DNA of 64,000 nt from Actinoalloteichus hoggarensis. GTDB taxonomy: Bacteria; Actinomycetota; Actinomycetes; Mycobacteriales; Pseudonocardiaceae. The notes under the pieces are model-generated. The model was given only the letters and a program-made list of their open reading frames with translations. It had not been told where the DNA came from and did not search any database. Numbering within the stretch: position 1 is the first letter of the stretch; every line of letters starts with the position of its first letter. Made by a program: the position numbers and the translations under genes. This document shows, piece by piece, positions 1 through 10,849 of the stretch. The stretch is taken from positions 5,626,001 through 5,690,000 of the forward strand of contig NZ_CP022521.1 in assembly GCF_002234535.1 (NCBI RefSeq), written 5' to 3'.

Positions 1-512
1 AGCGCCTGGTCCGGCCTTCTTCATGGGAACCTAACGCGAGATCAGGACCCTGTGATTACTCCTTTTGGATGAAGCAATCTTGGACTTCTCCCCCGGATCG
101 GCCGATGTCTCACCGAGCCGATGACACAGGGTGTTTGTTTCCCACCATCGACGGCCCCCGCCTGCCCACGGCGCGGGTTCGGGCGCCCGTACCGTCGACG
201 GCGTTCGCCGCGGCGGCCGACCGGCTCGACGCCGGGAGGCGGCGGGGCGTGCCTCGTGCTGCGACGCCGCCCGCCCCGTGCCGCCGTGCACCGCGACCCG
301 CCCGCCCCGGGAAGGCCGTCCGCTCTTGGCGGCCGTCCGCCCGGGAGAAGACCGTCCACCCGAGACGCCGACCCGCCGCGGTCTCCGGTGAGGACGGTGC
401 GCAAGGCCCCCGCCGAAGCCGTTCGAACGGCCTCGGCGGCGCTGTCGACAGGCCGGCGGCGGCAGCGGAGCGGCCCGGCGGGGACGCCGTCGTGACGGAC
501 CCGGTCGCCGCC
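1..512. other. Intergenic region downstream of serA
   Basis: No convincing gene is seen on either strand. Reading frames here are Arg/Pro/Gly-rich and lack a ribosome-binding site or a recognisable domain, as expected for non-coding DNA of very high GC. The first 70 bases are less GC-rich and could be the end or start of an element beyond the window. Confidence 0.5.
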
Positions 513-2111
513 TCAGTCGAAGGAGACCGAGTACGCGGTGCTGGCGCCGATCGCCGCGCCGATGGGCTCCAGCACCCCGCCGGTCAGCGGCCGGTCCACC
601 CGCAGCAGCATCGTCGCGTCGGAGGCATCGGTGGTCTGGCTGATCTGGGCGGCCTCGATGTTGATGCCGACCTCGCCGAGCAGCGTGCCGACGGTGCCCA
701 TCACGCCCGGCCGGTCCGGGTACTCCAGCAGCAGGACGTTGCCCTCGGCCCGCAGGTCGAAGTGCCTGCCGTTGATCTCCACCAGCTTCTCGACCTGCTG
801 CGGACCCGTGAGGGTTCCCGAGACGCTCGCCGTGCCGCCGTCCGGCATCGCCACCCGCACCGTGACGAGGCTGCGGTGATTGGCGCTCTCGGTCTCCGTG
901 CGCACGTCCACGGCCACGCCCAGCTCGTCGGCGAGCCTCGGCGCGTTGACGAAGGTCACCTGACTTTCGACCACCTTGGAGAAGACGCCGCGCAGCGCGG
1001 CCAGCGGCAGCACGCTCACGTCCTCCGCGGACAGTTCGCCGCGCACCTCCACGGTGACCGAGGCGGGGGTCGTGGGCAGCAGCGCGGCGAGCACGAGGCC
1101 GAGCTTCTGAGTGAGCGGCAGGTACGGCCGCACCTGCTCGCCGACCACGCCCGCGGTCTGGACGTTCACGGCGTCCGGCACGAAGTCGCCACGCAGGGCG
1201 AGCAGCACCGAGCGGGCCACGTCGGTGCCCGCGCGGTCCTGCGCCTCGGCGGTGGAGGCACCCAGATGGGGGGTGGCGACCACGCCGGGCAGGGCGAACA
1301 GCGGGCTGTCGGTGGTGGGCTCGGTCTCGTAGACGTCGACGCCGGCCCCGCCGACCTGGCCCGAGCTGACGGCCTCGGCCAGCGCGGCCTCGTCGACGAG
1401 ACCACCGCGGGCGGCGTTGACCAGCAGGACGCCCGGCTTGGTCTTGGCCAGCTCGGCGGCTCCGATCAGGCCCTTCGTCTCCGGGGTCTTCGGCAGGTGG
1501 ATCGAGATCGCGTCGGCCCTGGACAGCAGCTCGTCGAGTTCGACGAGCTCGATGCCGAGCTGGGCGGCCAGCGCGGGCGAGACGTACGGGTCGTAGGCGA
1601 TGAGCTTCGTCTCGAACGAGCCGACGCGCTGGGCGAAGAGCTGGCCGATCTTGCCCAGGCCCACCACGCCGACGGTCTTGCCGCGCAGTTCGACGCCGCT
1701 GAAGGAGCTGCGCTTCCACTGGCCCGCGCGCAGGCTGGCGTCGGCCGCCGGGATGTGGCGGGCGACCGCGAGGAGCAGGGCGACGGCGTGCTCGGCGGCG
1801 GAGACGATGTTGGAGGTGGGCGCGTTGACCACCATGACCCCGCGCTCGGTGGCGGCCGGGACGTCGACGTTGTCCAGGCCGACGCCGGCTCTGGCCACGA
1901 CCTTCAGCCGCGAGCCCGCGCCGATCACCTCGGCGTCGACCTTGGTCGCGGATCGGACGAGCAGGGCGTCCGCCTCGGCGACGGCGGACAGCAGGGCGGG
2001 CCGGTCGGTGCCGTCGACATAGCGGATCTCGACCTCGTCGCCGAAGACCTCGACCGCGGAGGGTGCGAGCTTCTCGGCGATGAGGGCGACGGGACGACTG
2101 GTGTTGGTCAC
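513..2111 (-). CDS. serA: D-3-phosphoglycerate dehydrogenase
   Basis: Oxidises 3-phosphoglycerate to 3-phosphohydroxypyruvate with NAD+, the first committed step of serine synthesis, in the cytosol. The 532-residue product has the long (type I) actinobacterial layout: catalytic and NAD-binding domain with GLGKIG at about residues 151-156, the NAARGG segment with the substrate Arg near 233, TPHLGAST with the catalytic His near 282, then an intervening (ASB) domain and a C-terminal ACT domain (about 460-532, RPGVMGTVGTLL) that usually mediates serine feedback. The start is GTG (MTNTSRPVAL) with a GGAG-type site a few bases upstream. It is a single gene on the minus strand, followed upstream by its own promoter region. 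The same position relative to ilvC/ilvB is kept in mycobacteria. Confidence 0.97.
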   Translation of the reverse strand: MTNTSRPVALIAEKLAPSAVEVFGDEVEIRYVDGTDRPALLSAVAEADALLVRSATKVDAEVIGAGSRLKVVARAGVGLDNVDVPAATERGVMVVNAPTSNIVSAAEHAVALLLAVARHIPAADASLRAGQWKRSSFSGVELRGKTVGVVGLGKIGQLFAQRVGSFETKLIAYDPYVSPALAAQLGIELVELDELLSRADAISIHLPKTPETKGLIGAAELAKTKPGVLLVNAARGGLVDEAALAEAVSSGQVGGAGVDVYETEPTTDSPLFALPGVVATPHLGASTAEAQDRAGTDVARSVLLALRGDFVPDAVNVQTAGVVGEQVRPYLPLTQKLGLVLAALLPTTPASVTVEVRGELSAEDVSVLPLAALRGVFSKVVESQVTFVNAPRLADELGVAVDVRTETESANHRSLVTVRVAMPDGGTASVSGTLTGPQQVEKLVEINGRHFDLRAEGNVLLLEYPDRPGVMGTVGTLLGEVGINIEAAQISQTTDASDATMLLRVDRPLTGGVLEPIGAAIGASTAYSVSFD

Positions 2112-2172
2112 GAGCTGCTCCAGGGAAGGTGTGTTGCGGTCCTCGGCTGCCTGGCGGCGACCGCCACGCAGC

Positions 2173-2204
2173 AGTCTAGTCCCACGCTTGTGAAACGTTT
2201 CTCA
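2173..2204 (-). promoter_or_regulatory. Putative serA promoter with LacI-like palindrome
   Basis: On the minus strand a -10-like TAGACT lies at 2173-2178, about 61 bases before the serA start. Just upstream, 2189-2204 reads TGTGAAACGTTTCTCA, a palindrome with a perfect GAAACGTTTC core and one mismatched pair in the outer bases. It would overlap the -35 position. The core resembles LacI/GalR-family operators. No LacI-type gene is present in the window, so the regulator is unknown. Confidence 0.4.
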
Positions 2205-2850
2205 TAGTGCGGGACAAGGTACGCCGCAGCCTGCGAGATGATCGGCCCAACCAGTGAGCATCGGCGGCGGAGTCGCCGTCGTCCCCGCCCGCGAGCAGCC
2301 GCGCAGCCGAGGCCGGGCCGACGAGGGGCCTGCTCGGGCATGGTCGGGCGCGTGACGGACGTGACGAGGAATACCGCGATCTCTCGACGCCCTCGGTGTG
2401 TCGCTCCGCCACAGGCTCCGTCGGTGGTGCCTCGGGCGACGGGTGCCGTCGACGGCCGGTCCACGACGGGCGTGGCCGCGCGGTCGGGGACCGCGGCGAG
2501 GGCGTCGGGCATGAATCCGATCCGACTCGCCGACTCGCCCGGTGCTCGTGGCACACCGCGAGGTACTCCCGCCAGGCCGGCGCGGAAGCGGGGCGCTGCC
2601 GGAGACGGTCGTCAGGGCGGGACGCTGTCGCAGGAGACGGAAGCAGCACGAGGCCCTCGCGCGAGAGGCCGCTTACCTGGCCTCGTCGACATCGGCGTCG
2701 AAGACGCCAGGCCCCTCGTGCGCGGAAGGCCGAGGCATCGGGCCGCCGTTCCTCACGGCGCGGGCCGCGTTGCCCGCGCGGCGCCGGGGACCACCCGAGA
2801 CCCCGCTCGGCACCCCGGCATCGCGACGATCTATCCCGGTAGGCTCGGGC
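2205..2850. other. Intergenic region, no gene recognised
   Basis: About 650 bases between the serA promoter and the DUF397 gene. All long reading frames are Arg/Pro/Ser-rich and unconvincing. No RNA gene or repeat was seen. Confidence 0.45.
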
Positions 2851-3120
2851 TCACCACGGCTCGTCGAACTCGCCGTCCTTGGCACCCTCCACGAAGGCGT
2901 CCCACTCGGCCTGTGTGAAGACGAGCACCGGCCCCTCGGGCTCGGCTCCGTTGCGCATCAGGATGTACTCCTCGACGAAGGCGATCTCGACGCCCTTCTG
3001 ATCCTCGTCCTCCGTGCTGGTGATCCATTCGGCACTGGAGATGTCGAGGGTTCCTCTGATGTGCGCCTTGTCGTCGTAGATCGGCACCTCGTGTGCGGTC
3101 GACGCTGCCTCGTCACTCAA
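2851..3120 (-). CDS. DUF397 domain protein
   Basis: Small actinobacterial DUF397 protein, 89 residues. The diagnostic C-terminal half reads GPVLVFTQAEWDAFVEGAKDGEFD, matching the family pattern of GPVLxFTxxEWxAFxxGxKxGEFD. The start is TTG at 3118-3120, chosen because GGGGAG lies about five bases upstream and because reading frame further upstream lacks coding character. DUF397 genes are normally partnered with an HTH/DUF5753 regulator (BldB/WhiJ-like systems). No such partner is adjacent here, so it is an orphan copy. The N-terminal half is unusually acidic and does not carry the usual WRKSSxS motif. Role unknown, probably developmental or regulatory. Confidence 0.85.
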   Translation of the reverse strand: MSDEAASTAHEVPIYDDKAHIRGTLDISSAEWITSTEDEDQKGVEIAFVEEYILMRNGAEPEGPVLVFTQAEWDAFVEGAKDGEFDEPW

Positions 3121-3536
3121 TCTCTCTCCCCTGATTCGCCTGGGCCACGCTGCCGCGCGAACTGTCGTCACCTTGCGCGACGAACCGTATACCTCTGTGA
3201 TCGGCGCCGGTGGCGGGGCCTTCGCAGGTCGAATCGCCGCGGACCGACCCGCGAACACCACGACGCGGCCGACGCGAGAGGAGACGCACGGCACCGTGAT
3301 CTCGTCGCCCTCACTTACCAGACTCGGCGAAGGGGGCGCCATCGAAATCCGCCGTGACGGCCGTTCGCCGTCGAGCACGGGGCCGAACGGCCGGTCGAGC
3401 GGACTCCGTTCGGCCGCCGGGACGGGCATCGCCGCCTGCCGACGGCGGCTCCGGCGCTGGGCGGGAACCGCCGCCGAGGCAGGCGGTCGGCGCGGCACGG
3501 CGAGCACCGGACCACGCCGACGACGGGAGGACGAAC
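3121..3536. other. Intergenic region between DUF397 gene and ilvC
   Basis: About 416 bases. I looked for an HTH/DUF5753 partner of the DUF397 gene on both strands and found none. No hairpin with a T-run was seen. Confidence 0.4.
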
Positions 3537-4565
<1,029 letters not shown>

Positions 4566-4632
4566 CTACTGGTGAGACTGGTCTTGAAGTGAATCTCTGC
4601 TCAGGCTCGCGCCTGTCGACGGCCGAGCGCGG

Positions 4633-5139
4633 TCAGCGGGCCGCCGAGACGGTGATCGATCGGGCGCCTCGTCCGACGGCGACCATCCCGGAGCGCACCA
4701 TCTCCCTGATCCCATAGGGCTCCAGCATGCGCAGCAGGGCGTCGAGCTTGTCGGCCGTGCCGGTCGCCTCGATCGCGACCGCCTCCGGCGAGACGTCGAC
4801 GACCTTGGCGCGGAACATCTGCACCGTCTCCAGCACCTGGCTGCGGACGGTGGCGTCCGCCCGCACCTTGACCAGCAGCAGTTCGCGCTGGACGGAGGCG
4901 TCCGGGTCGAGCTCCACGATCTTGATGACGTTCACGAGCTTGTTGAGCTGCTTGGTCACCTGTTCGAGCGGCAGTTCGTCGACGGCCACCACGATCGTCA
5001 TCCTGGAGACGTCGGCGTGCTCGGTCTCGCCGACGGCGAGCGACTCGATGTTGAAGTTACGGCGGGAGAACAGCCCCGAGATCCGAGCCAGGACGCCCGG
5101 TTTGTTCTCCACCAGCACGCTGAGCGTGTGCCGACTCAT
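4633..5139 (-). CDS. ilvN: Acetolactate synthase small (regulatory) subunit
   Basis: Regulatory subunit that binds valine and activates and feedback-controls IlvB. 168 residues, the usual length. An N-terminal ACT domain (about residues 4-76) starts HTLSVLVENKPGVLARISGLF and continues with RRNFNIESLAVGETE. A second ACT-like C-terminal domain ends with EMVRSGMVAVGRG. It lies 186 bases after ilvB and 82 bases before ilvC on the same strand. Start ATG with GGAGC upstream. Confidence 0.97.
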   Translation of the reverse strand: MSRHTLSVLVENKPGVLARISGLFSRRNFNIESLAVGETEHADVSRMTIVVAVDELPLEQVTKQLNKLVNVIKIVELDPDASVQRELLLVKVRADATVRSQVLETVQMFRAKVVDVSPEAVAIEATGTADKLDALLRMLEPYGIREMVRSGMVAVGRGARSITVSAAR

Positions 5140-5325
5140 GCGCTCCTGCTCCTGTCCTGATCGAACCGTCTCGGCTGCGAAGGCCGAGTCTTTGGTGCCG
5201 CCGAGGCCCGGTCGGGCGCCCGGTGGGGCGCCGTCGAGCCGGAGTCGGACGACGTCTCCCCGTCACCGACGTTCGCCCTCGGACCGGGCCGCCGACGGCA
5301 GGGTCGCGCCGGTCCGCGACCGCGG

Positions 5326-7152
5326 TCACTCGACGTCGTCGAAGACGGGGCGGATGCCCCGCGCGGCCTGGATCTCGTCGTTGCTGGTGCCGGAGGCCAC
5401 CATCGGCCAGACCTGGGCGTCCTTGCCGACCACGAAGTCGATCACCACGGGTCGGTCGTCGACGGCCATCGCCTTGCGCACGACCTCGTCGACGTCCGCA
5501 CGGCTCTCACAGCGCAGCCCGACACAGCCCAGTGCCTCGGCCAACAGCACGAAGTCGGGGATACGACGATGCGTGCCGAGGTCGGTGTTGGAGTACCTCG
5601 CCGAGTAGAAGAGGTTCTGCCACTGCCGGACCATGCCCAGGTTGCCGTTGTTGATGACGGCCACCTTGATCGGGATGCCCTCGATGGCACAGGTGGCCAG
5701 TTCCTGATTGGTCATCTGGAAGCAGCCGTCGCCGTCGATGGCCCACACCGGGGTGTCCGGTCTGCCCACCTGGGCGCCCATCGCGGCGGGAACCGCGAAA
5801 CCCATGGTGCCGAGCCCGCCGGAGTTGATCCAGCTTCCCGGCTTCTCGTACTTGACGTACTGCGCGGCCCACATCTGATGCTGCCCGACGCCCGCGGTGT
5901 AGACGGCATCGGGTCCGACCAGGTCGCCGATCCGCTCGATGACGTACTGCGGCGACAACGAACCGTCGGCGGGCCACTCGTAGCCGAGGGGGAACGTCTC
6001 CCGCCAGCCCTGGACCTGAGCCAGCCACGATGCGGGCTCGGTGTGCTCGCCGCGCTCCAACTCCAGCCGCACCGCCGAGATCAGTTCGGCGATGACGTCC
6101 TTGCAGTCGCCCACGATCGGGACGTCGGCCCGCCGGTTCTTGGAGATCTCCGCCGGATCGATGTCGGCGTGGATCACCTGCGCCTCGGGCGCGAAGGTGG
6201 CGAGCTGGCCGGTGACGCGGTCGTCGAACCGCGCTCCGAGTGCGATCAGCAGGTCGGAGCGCTGCATCGCCGTCACGGCCGCGACCGTGCCGTGCATGCC
6301 CGGCATGCCGAGGTGCAACGGGTGGGAGTCGGGGAAGGCGCCCCTGGCCATCAGGGTGGTGACCACGGGGATCCGGGCCGCCTCCGCGAGTTCGCGCAGT
6401 TCCTCGACCGCCCCGGCCTTGAGCACTCCGCCGCCGACGTAGAGCACCGGTCTGCGCGCGCCCGCGATCATCCGGGCGGCCTCGCGGATCTGCTTGCCGT
6501 GCGGCCGGGCGGTCGGGCGGTAACCCGGCAGCCGCAGCTCCGGCGGCCAGGAGAACGAGGTGGTCTCCTGGAGCACGTCCTTGGGGATGTCGACGAGCAC
6601 GGGCCCCGGCCTGCCCGTGGACGCCAGGTGGAAGGCCTCCGCGATGGTCCTCGGGATGTCGGCGGGGTCGGTGACCAGGAAGTTGTGCTTGGTGACGGGC
6701 TGGGTGATGCCGCAGATGTCGGCTTCCTGGAAGGCGTCGGTGCCGATCAGGCTCCTCGACTGCTGCCCGGTGATGGCGACCAGCGGAACGGAGTCCATGT
6801 TCGCGTCGGCGATCGGGGTGACGAGGTTGGTCGCACCCGGACCGGAGGTCGCCATGCACACGCCGACCTTGCCGGTGGCCTGTGCGTAGCCGGTGGCCGC
6901 GTGCCCGGCGCCCTGCTCGTGTCGCACCAGGATGTGGCGCACCTTCTCAGAGTCCAGCAGCGGATCGTAGGCGGGGAGGATGGTTCCGCCGGGAATGCCG
7001 AAGACGACCTCGCAGCCCACCGATTCGAGCGAGCGGACCAGGGCCTGTGCACCGGTCACCTGCACGGGGGCGCCGTGCGGCGGGGCGGGCTTCGGCCTGG
7101 CGTGATCGACGGGCGAGGGAACCGGGACTGGTTTCGAGGTTGCGCTGGTCAT
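5326..7152 (-). CDS. ilvB: Acetolactate synthase large (catalytic) subunit
   Basis: ThDP- and FAD-dependent enzyme that condenses pyruvate with pyruvate or 2-oxobutyrate, the committed step to valine, leucine and isoleucine. 608 residues. The catalytic Glu is in HEQGAGHAA (E79). The C-terminal ThDP motif begins [12 protein letters not shown] and continues to INN. The start ATG ([10 protein letters not shown]) was chosen over an upstream in-frame start because GAGGCAG lies about six bases ahead of it and because the longer frame would run into the leader terminator. It is the first large gene of the ilvBNC group and sits behind an attenuator with a leader peptide. Confidence 0.98.
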   Translation of the reverse strand: MTSATSKPVPVPSPVDHARPKPAPPHGAPVQVTGAQALVRSLESVGCEVVFGIPGGTILPAYDPLLDSEKVRHILVRHEQGAGHAATGYAQATGKVGVCMATSGPGATNLVTPIADANMDSVPLVAITGQQSRSLIGTDAFQEADICGITQPVTKHNFLVTDPADIPRTIAEAFHLASTGRPGPVLVDIPKDVLQETTSFSWPPELRLPGYRPTARPHGKQIREAARMIAGARRPVLYVGGGVLKAGAVEELRELAEAARIPVVTTLMARGAFPDSHPLHLGMPGMHGTVAAVTAMQRSDLLIALGARFDDRVTGQLATFAPEAQVIHADIDPAEISKNRRADVPIVGDCKDVIAELISAVRLELERGEHTEPASWLAQVQGWRETFPLGYEWPADGSLSPQYVIERIGDLVGPDAVYTAGVGQHQMWAAQYVKYEKPGSWINSGGLGTMGFAVPAAMGAQVGRPDTPVWAIDGDGCFQMTNQELATCAIEGIPIKVAVINNGNLGMVRQWQNLFYSARYSNTDLGTHRRIPDFVLLAEALGCVGLRCESRADVDEVVRKAMAVDDRPVVIDFVVGKDAQVWPMVASGTSNDEIQAARGIRPVFDDVE

Positions 7153-7191
7153 TCGATCTGCCTCGTGGGGTGTCGGTTGCGGGGCGGGCAA

Positions 7192-7226
7192 CAAAAAACC
7201 CCCGGCGGCATAGAGCCGCTCAGGGG
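7192..7226 (-). terminator. ilvB attenuator (intrinsic terminator in leader)
   Basis: On the transcript strand the sequence is CCCCTGAGCGGC, a five-base loop TCTAT, GCCGCCGGGGG, then TTTTTT. This is a classical rho-independent terminator placed about 40 bases before the ilvB start and 26 bases after the leader-peptide stop. The U-run is exceptional in DNA of this GC content. Its place between a Leu/Ile/Val-rich peptide and ilvB shows that it is an attenuator rather than a gene-end terminator. Confidence 0.93.
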
Positions 7227-7251
7227 TTGGCGCGTCGACGCTGAAGGAGCC

Positions 7252-7302
7252 CTAGGCGTCGGCGCGCCAGGGAAGTACGAGAATGTTCGGGAGTCGCAGC
7301 AC
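7252..7302 (-). CDS. ilvB operon leader peptide
   Basis: A 16-residue peptide, MLRLPNILVLPWRADA with a GTG start. Seven of the first ten residues after the start are Leu, Pro, Ile or Val, with run I-L-V-L in the middle. Several of these use codons that are rare in this genome (ATT, GTA, CTT). The stop TAG lies inside a possible hairpin (CCCTGGCG pairing with CGCCTAGGG) that precedes the terminator. The GTG is seven bases after a -10 hexamer, so the mRNA is probably leaderless. Ribosome stalling when branched-chain aminoacyl-tRNAs are scarce would favour readthrough into ilvB. Confidence 0.88.
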   Translation of the reverse strand: MLRLPNILVLPWRADA

Positions 7303-7309
7303 GCCGAGT

Positions 7310-7339
7310 ACGGTAGCCGCCCCCACACGAAGGCGTCAA
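7310..7339 (-). promoter_or_regulatory. ilvB operon promoter
   Basis: On the minus strand TTGACG (7334-7339) and TACCGT (7310-7315) are separated by 18 bases, a good housekeeping-sigma promoter. Transcription should begin at or next to the GTG of the leader peptide at 7302. Confidence 0.8.
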
Positions 7340-7476
7340 CTCTACGGGATGAACTTCTCGAATACTGGACACGACCGGGTGACAGCGAATGGCATCACCG
7401 CAGGTAGATGCGGTAATGGCGGCGACTACGGACCGCGTCGGCCCGGACGGTGGACGTCGGTGCGAAAATCGGACAC

Positions 7477-8283
7477 ATGAGCGATACGACCGCGCGGCAG
7501 GCCCCCGACCAGCGGCAGCGAGAGCTCTTCCGCATCAGCCCGATCGCCTTGTTCGGCGCGGCCGCGCTCGCGTGGTGTGCGACACCTTTCGCCTTCGGCG
7601 CCCCGGGCCTCCAACTGATCTACCTCCTTCCGATCGGTCTCGCCTGGTGGGTGATCCGCCGCCGGACCACGGTCGACACGACGGGCATCCAGGTACGGGA
7701 GGTCTTCGGCGGCACCCGCGTCGACTGGTCGCAGGTCCGCGGGCTCCGACTGGGCAAGAAGTCGACCGTGCACGTCGTACGGGAGGAGGGCGCCGAGGTG
7801 CGGCTGCCGACCGTGCGGCCGCGTGACCTGCCGAGACTGGCCGCGCTCAGCGGCGGCCGTCTGCCCGATCTGACGGCCGCCGAGCAGGCGATCGCCGGTT
7901 CGGACGTCGAGTCGAGGACGGCCGACTCCACCGACCCGACGGCGTCCGACTCCTCGGGCTCGGAGTCCGATTCTCCGGCGCCCGATTCCTCGCAGCATGA
8001 TCGGCCTGATTCTTCGCCGTCCGATTCTTCGGCTTCCGATTCTTCGCCGTCCGATTCTTCGGCGACCGATTTTCCGACGTCCGACTCTTCACAGCCCGAT
8101 TCCTCGGCGTCCGATGCGCGGTCCGACTCGCAGGCCGCCGACTCGCAGGCCGCCGACTCGGCGACGACGACGCCCGCGACGGCCGACGCGGAACCGGACA
8201 CGGGGTCCGCCACCCCGGACGCCACCACCGCCGCCGAGGCGGAGCGACCTGGGACGACGGACACCGGAACGCGCGCCGACTAG
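7477..8283 (+). CDS. cfp6: PH-domain membrane-associated protein (Cfp6-like)
   Basis: 268 residues. Two hydrophobic segments near residues 22-55 ([18 protein letters not shown] and [16 protein letters not shown]) are followed by a bacterial PH domain (about 58-130, [30 protein letters not shown]). The position divergent from ilvB matches Rv3004 (cfp6) of M. tuberculosis. Unlike that protein, it has a C-terminal tail of about 110 residues made of [13 protein letters not shown] repeats and then AADSQAADS, likely disordered. The start ATG (MSDTT) follows CGGACAC without a ribosome-binding site, so the message may be leaderless. The function of this family is not established. The tail could be exported or interact with the wall. 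Confidence 0.88.
   Translation: MSDTTARQAPDQRQRELFRISPIALFGAAALAWCATPFAFGAPGLQLIYLLPIGLAWWVIRRRTTVDTTGIQVREVFGGTRVDWSQVRGLRLGKKSTVHVVREEGAEVRLPTVRPRDLPRLAALSGGRLPDLTAAEQAIAGSDVESRTADSTDPTASDSSGSESDSPAPDSSQHDRPDSSPSDSSASDSSPSDSSATDFPTSDSSQPDSSASDARSDSQAADSQAADSATTTPATADAEPDTGSATPDATTAAEAERPGTTDTGTRAD
7975..8125 (+). repeat. Ser/Asp-coding short tandem repeat in cfp6
   Basis: Imperfect repeats of a roughly 15-base unit related to TCCGATTCTTCGGCT, coding for (S/P)SDSSA. T-rich codons (GAT, TCT, TTT) stand out against the surrounding GC-rich coding DNA. The array is in frame and probably varies in copy number between strains. Confidence 0.75.
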
Positions 8284-8614
8284 CACCCGAACCGGACCGT
8301 CGGGCCGGTCGAGGCCGCCGACCGATCGCGGCACCCTGCCCGCACCGACGCGCGCCACGGTGCGGACCACCTCCGACGCGGGTCCCCGGGGACGGCTCCA
8401 CGCCCGGATCGCCGCAGGCGGCGGAGCCGTCGAGCGCCGGCACGCATGGCCACGCCGAGAGACACGTCTCTCACCAGCGCTTCCGGGTGCCCGCCGGGCC
8501 GGGGGTAGGCTCGGGTGCATCGCCGATCCCGGCGACCCTCACCAGGGTCTGGAGGCGATTCGCCGAACCCGTGGCGATTCTCGAAGCTCACCACCACGTC
8601 TCCTCGGAGCAGCC
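8284..8614. other. Intergenic region cfp6-ilvD
   Basis: 331 bases between two plus-strand genes. No coding frame, terminator with T-run or leader peptide was recognised, so ilvD does not appear to share the ilvB type of attenuator. Confidence 0.4.
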
Positions 8615-10459
8615 GTGCCTCAGCTACGTTCCCGCATCACGACCCACGGCCGTAACGCGACCGGCGCCCGCGCGCTGTGGCGCGCCACCGGCATGACCGA
8701 CGGTGACTTCGGCAAGCCGATCGTGGCGATCGCCAACTCCTACACCCAGTTCGTGCCCGGTCACGTGCACCTTCGCGACCTCGGTGACGTCGTCGCAGGC
8801 GCCGTCCGGGAGGCGGGCGGGGTGCCGCGCGAGTTCCACACGATCGCGGTCGACGACGGCATCGCCATGGGACACAGCGGGATGCTCTACTCGCTGCCCT
8901 CCCGCGAGGTCATCGCCGACGCGGTGGAGTACATGGTCGAGGGCCACCAGGCCGACGCGCTCGTCTGCATCTCCAACTGCGACAAGATCACGCCGGGGAT
9001 GCTCAACGCCGCGATGCGGCTGAACATCCCCACCGTGTTCGTCTCCGGCGGTCCGATGGAGGCGGGCAAGGCGGTGGTGGTCGACGGCGTCGCCCAGGCA
9101 CCGACCGACCTGATCACCGCGATCTCCGCCTCGGCCAATCCGGGCGTCGACGAGAGCGGACTCAGCCAGGTCGAGCAGGCGGCCTGCCCCACCTGCGGCT
9201 CCTGCTCCGGCATGTTCACCGCGAACTCGATGAACTGCCTGACCGAGGCGCTGGGTCTGGCCCTGCCGGGCAACGGGTCGACGCTGGCCACGCACGCCGC
9301 CCGCCGGGAGCTGTTCCTCGCGGCGGGTCGCACGGTCGTCGAGATCGCGAAGCGCTGGTACGAGCAGGACGACGCCTCGGTGCTGCCGAGGTCGCTGGCG
9401 AACAAGGACGCCTTCGAGAACGCCATGGCGCTGGACATGGCGATGGGCGGCTCCACGAACACCGTGCTGCACGTCCTGGCCGCCGCCCAGGAGGGCGAGA
9501 TCGACTTCACGCTCGCCGACATCGAGGCGATCAGCCGCCGTGTGCCGTGCCTGTCGAAGGTGTCGCCCAACTCGGACTACCACATGGAGGACGTGCACCG
9601 GGCGGGCGGCATTCCAGCCATCCTCGGCGAGCTGTACCGGGGCGGGATGCTGCACGAGGACGTCCGCGCGGTGCACAGCCCCTCGCTGCGCGACTGGCTG
9701 GCCGAGTGGGACGTCCGCGGCGGGGAGGCCTCCGAGGCGGCGGTCGAGCTCTTCCACGCCGCGCCGGGCGGCGTGCGGACCACGGAGGCGTTCTCCACGC
9801 GGAACCGCTGGTCGTCGCTGGACGTGGACGCCGAGGGCGGCTGCATCCGCGACGTCGCACACGCCTACACGGCCGACGGCGGCCTGGCGGTGCTGCGCGG
9901 GAACCTCGCCGTGGACGGCGCGGTCATCAAGACGGCGGGCATCGACGAGGAGCTGTGGCACTTCGAGGGCCCGGCGCGGGTGGTCGAGAGCCAGGAGCAG
10001 GCCGTCGAGGCGATCCTGAGCAAGACGATCCAGGCGGGCGAGGTGCTGGTCGTCCGCTACGAGGGCCCCTCCGGCGGGCCGGGGATGCAGGAGATGCTGC
10101 ACCCGACGGCGTTCCTCAAGGGCACCGGGATGGGCAAGAAGTGCGCGCTGATCACCGACGGTCGGTTCTCCGGCGGTTCCTCGGGGATCTCGGTGGGGCA
10201 CGTCTCCCCGGAGGCGGCCGACGGCGGGGACATCGGCCTGGTGCAGGACGGCGACCGGATCGTCATCGACGTCCGGGAACGGCGCCTGGAACTGCTGGTC
10301 GACCCGGCCGTGCTGGCGGAGCGCCGCGCGAAGATGGAGGCGAGCGAGCGGCCGTGGCAACCGGTGGACCGGCAGCGACACGTCTCCACAGCCCTGCGGG
10401 CCTACGCGAAGCTGGCCACCTCGGCCTCCACCGGCGCGGTGCGGGACGTCACCCGCTGA
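8615..10459 (+). CDS. ilvD: Dihydroxy-acid dehydratase
   Basis: Third common step of valine and isoleucine synthesis: dehydrates 2,3-dihydroxy acids to 2-oxo acids using an iron-sulfur cluster. 614 residues. Cluster ligands are visible as NCDKITPGM (C122) and [11 protein letters not shown] (C191, C194, C197), and the C-terminal [18 protein letters not shown] motif is intact. The start GTG ([10 protein letters not shown]) has GGAGC six bases upstream; frame further upstream runs through non-coding DNA. It is transcribed away from ilvB, so the two halves of the pathway are separately expressed. Confidence 0.97.
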   Translation: MPQLRSRITTHGRNATGARALWRATGMTDGDFGKPIVAIANSYTQFVPGHVHLRDLGDVVAGAVREAGGVPREFHTIAVDDGIAMGHSGMLYSLPSREVIADAVEYMVEGHQADALVCISNCDKITPGMLNAAMRLNIPTVFVSGGPMEAGKAVVVDGVAQAPTDLITAISASANPGVDESGLSQVEQAACPTCGSCSGMFTANSMNCLTEALGLALPGNGSTLATHAARRELFLAAGRTVVEIAKRWYEQDDASVLPRSLANKDAFENAMALDMAMGGSTNTVLHVLAAAQEGEIDFTLADIEAISRRVPCLSKVSPNSDYHMEDVHRAGGIPAILGELYRGGMLHEDVRAVHSPSLRDWLAEWDVRGGEASEAAVELFHAAPGGVRTTEAFSTRNRWSSLDVDAEGGCIRDVAHAYTADGGLAVLRGNLAVDGAVIKTAGIDEELWHFEGPARVVESQEQAVEAILSKTIQAGEVLVVRYEGPSGGPGMQEMLHPTAFLKGTGMGKKCALITDGRFSGGSSGISVGHVSPEAADGGDIGLVQDGDRIVIDVRERRLELLVDPAVLAERRAKMEASERPWQPVDRQRHVSTALRAYAKLATSASTGAVRDVTR

Positions 10460-10553
10460 CCACGCGGGCAGCCGATGTGACGAACGGGCAGGCGTGAGCG
10501 GTCTCGCCCCCGAAGACGACTTCGTGTACTCCGTAACGGGCACGCCGACGTGG

Positions 10554-10838
10554 TCACTCCAACCAGACGAGTTCGATTCGACGGCCCGCGCTCGTGCCGA
10601 GGCCGACCGAGTCCTCCGCCCGCCCCGACGTGGCGAAGAGGGTGCCGTCGGGATGGCGGAGCACGGACCTCGCCCCCATGGACAGCCCCCAGGCGGACAC
10701 CACCGGGCCGTCGATGCCGTCCCGCAGCTCCCGCAATGCGAAGCGCCTCGGCTCGCGCACCCGCGTGAGCACCTCCTCCAGGTAGATGACCAGGTGGTCG
10801 GCTCTGGACGGCCGCCATCCACGCCTAGTCAGGGTCAC
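10554..10838 (-). CDS. Small hypothetical protein
   Basis: 94 residues from a GTG start, with strong G/C third-position bias and a plausible soluble composition (LVIYLEEVLTRVREPRRFALRELRDGIDG, then SMGARSVLRHPDGTLFATSGRAED). I do not recognise the family. It is convergent with ilvD and divergent from the broken regulator at 10.85 kb. No ribosome-binding site is clear, so the start is uncertain. Confidence 0.55.
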   Translation of the reverse strand: MTLTRRGWRPSRADHLVIYLEEVLTRVREPRRFALRELRDGIDGPVVSAWGLSMGARSVLRHPDGTLFATSGRAEDSVGLGTSAGRRIELVWLE

Positions 10839-10849
10839 CGACCATCGCC

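Noticed and set aside
69-2207. Very long open frame on the plus strand opposite serA
   Set aside because: An antisense shadow of a real gene in high-GC DNA: no domain, His/Arg/Asp-rich composition, no ribosome-binding site.
2108-2649. Minus-strand frames upstream of serA
   Set aside because: Ser/Arg/Pro-rich with no domain; they run into the serA promoter region.
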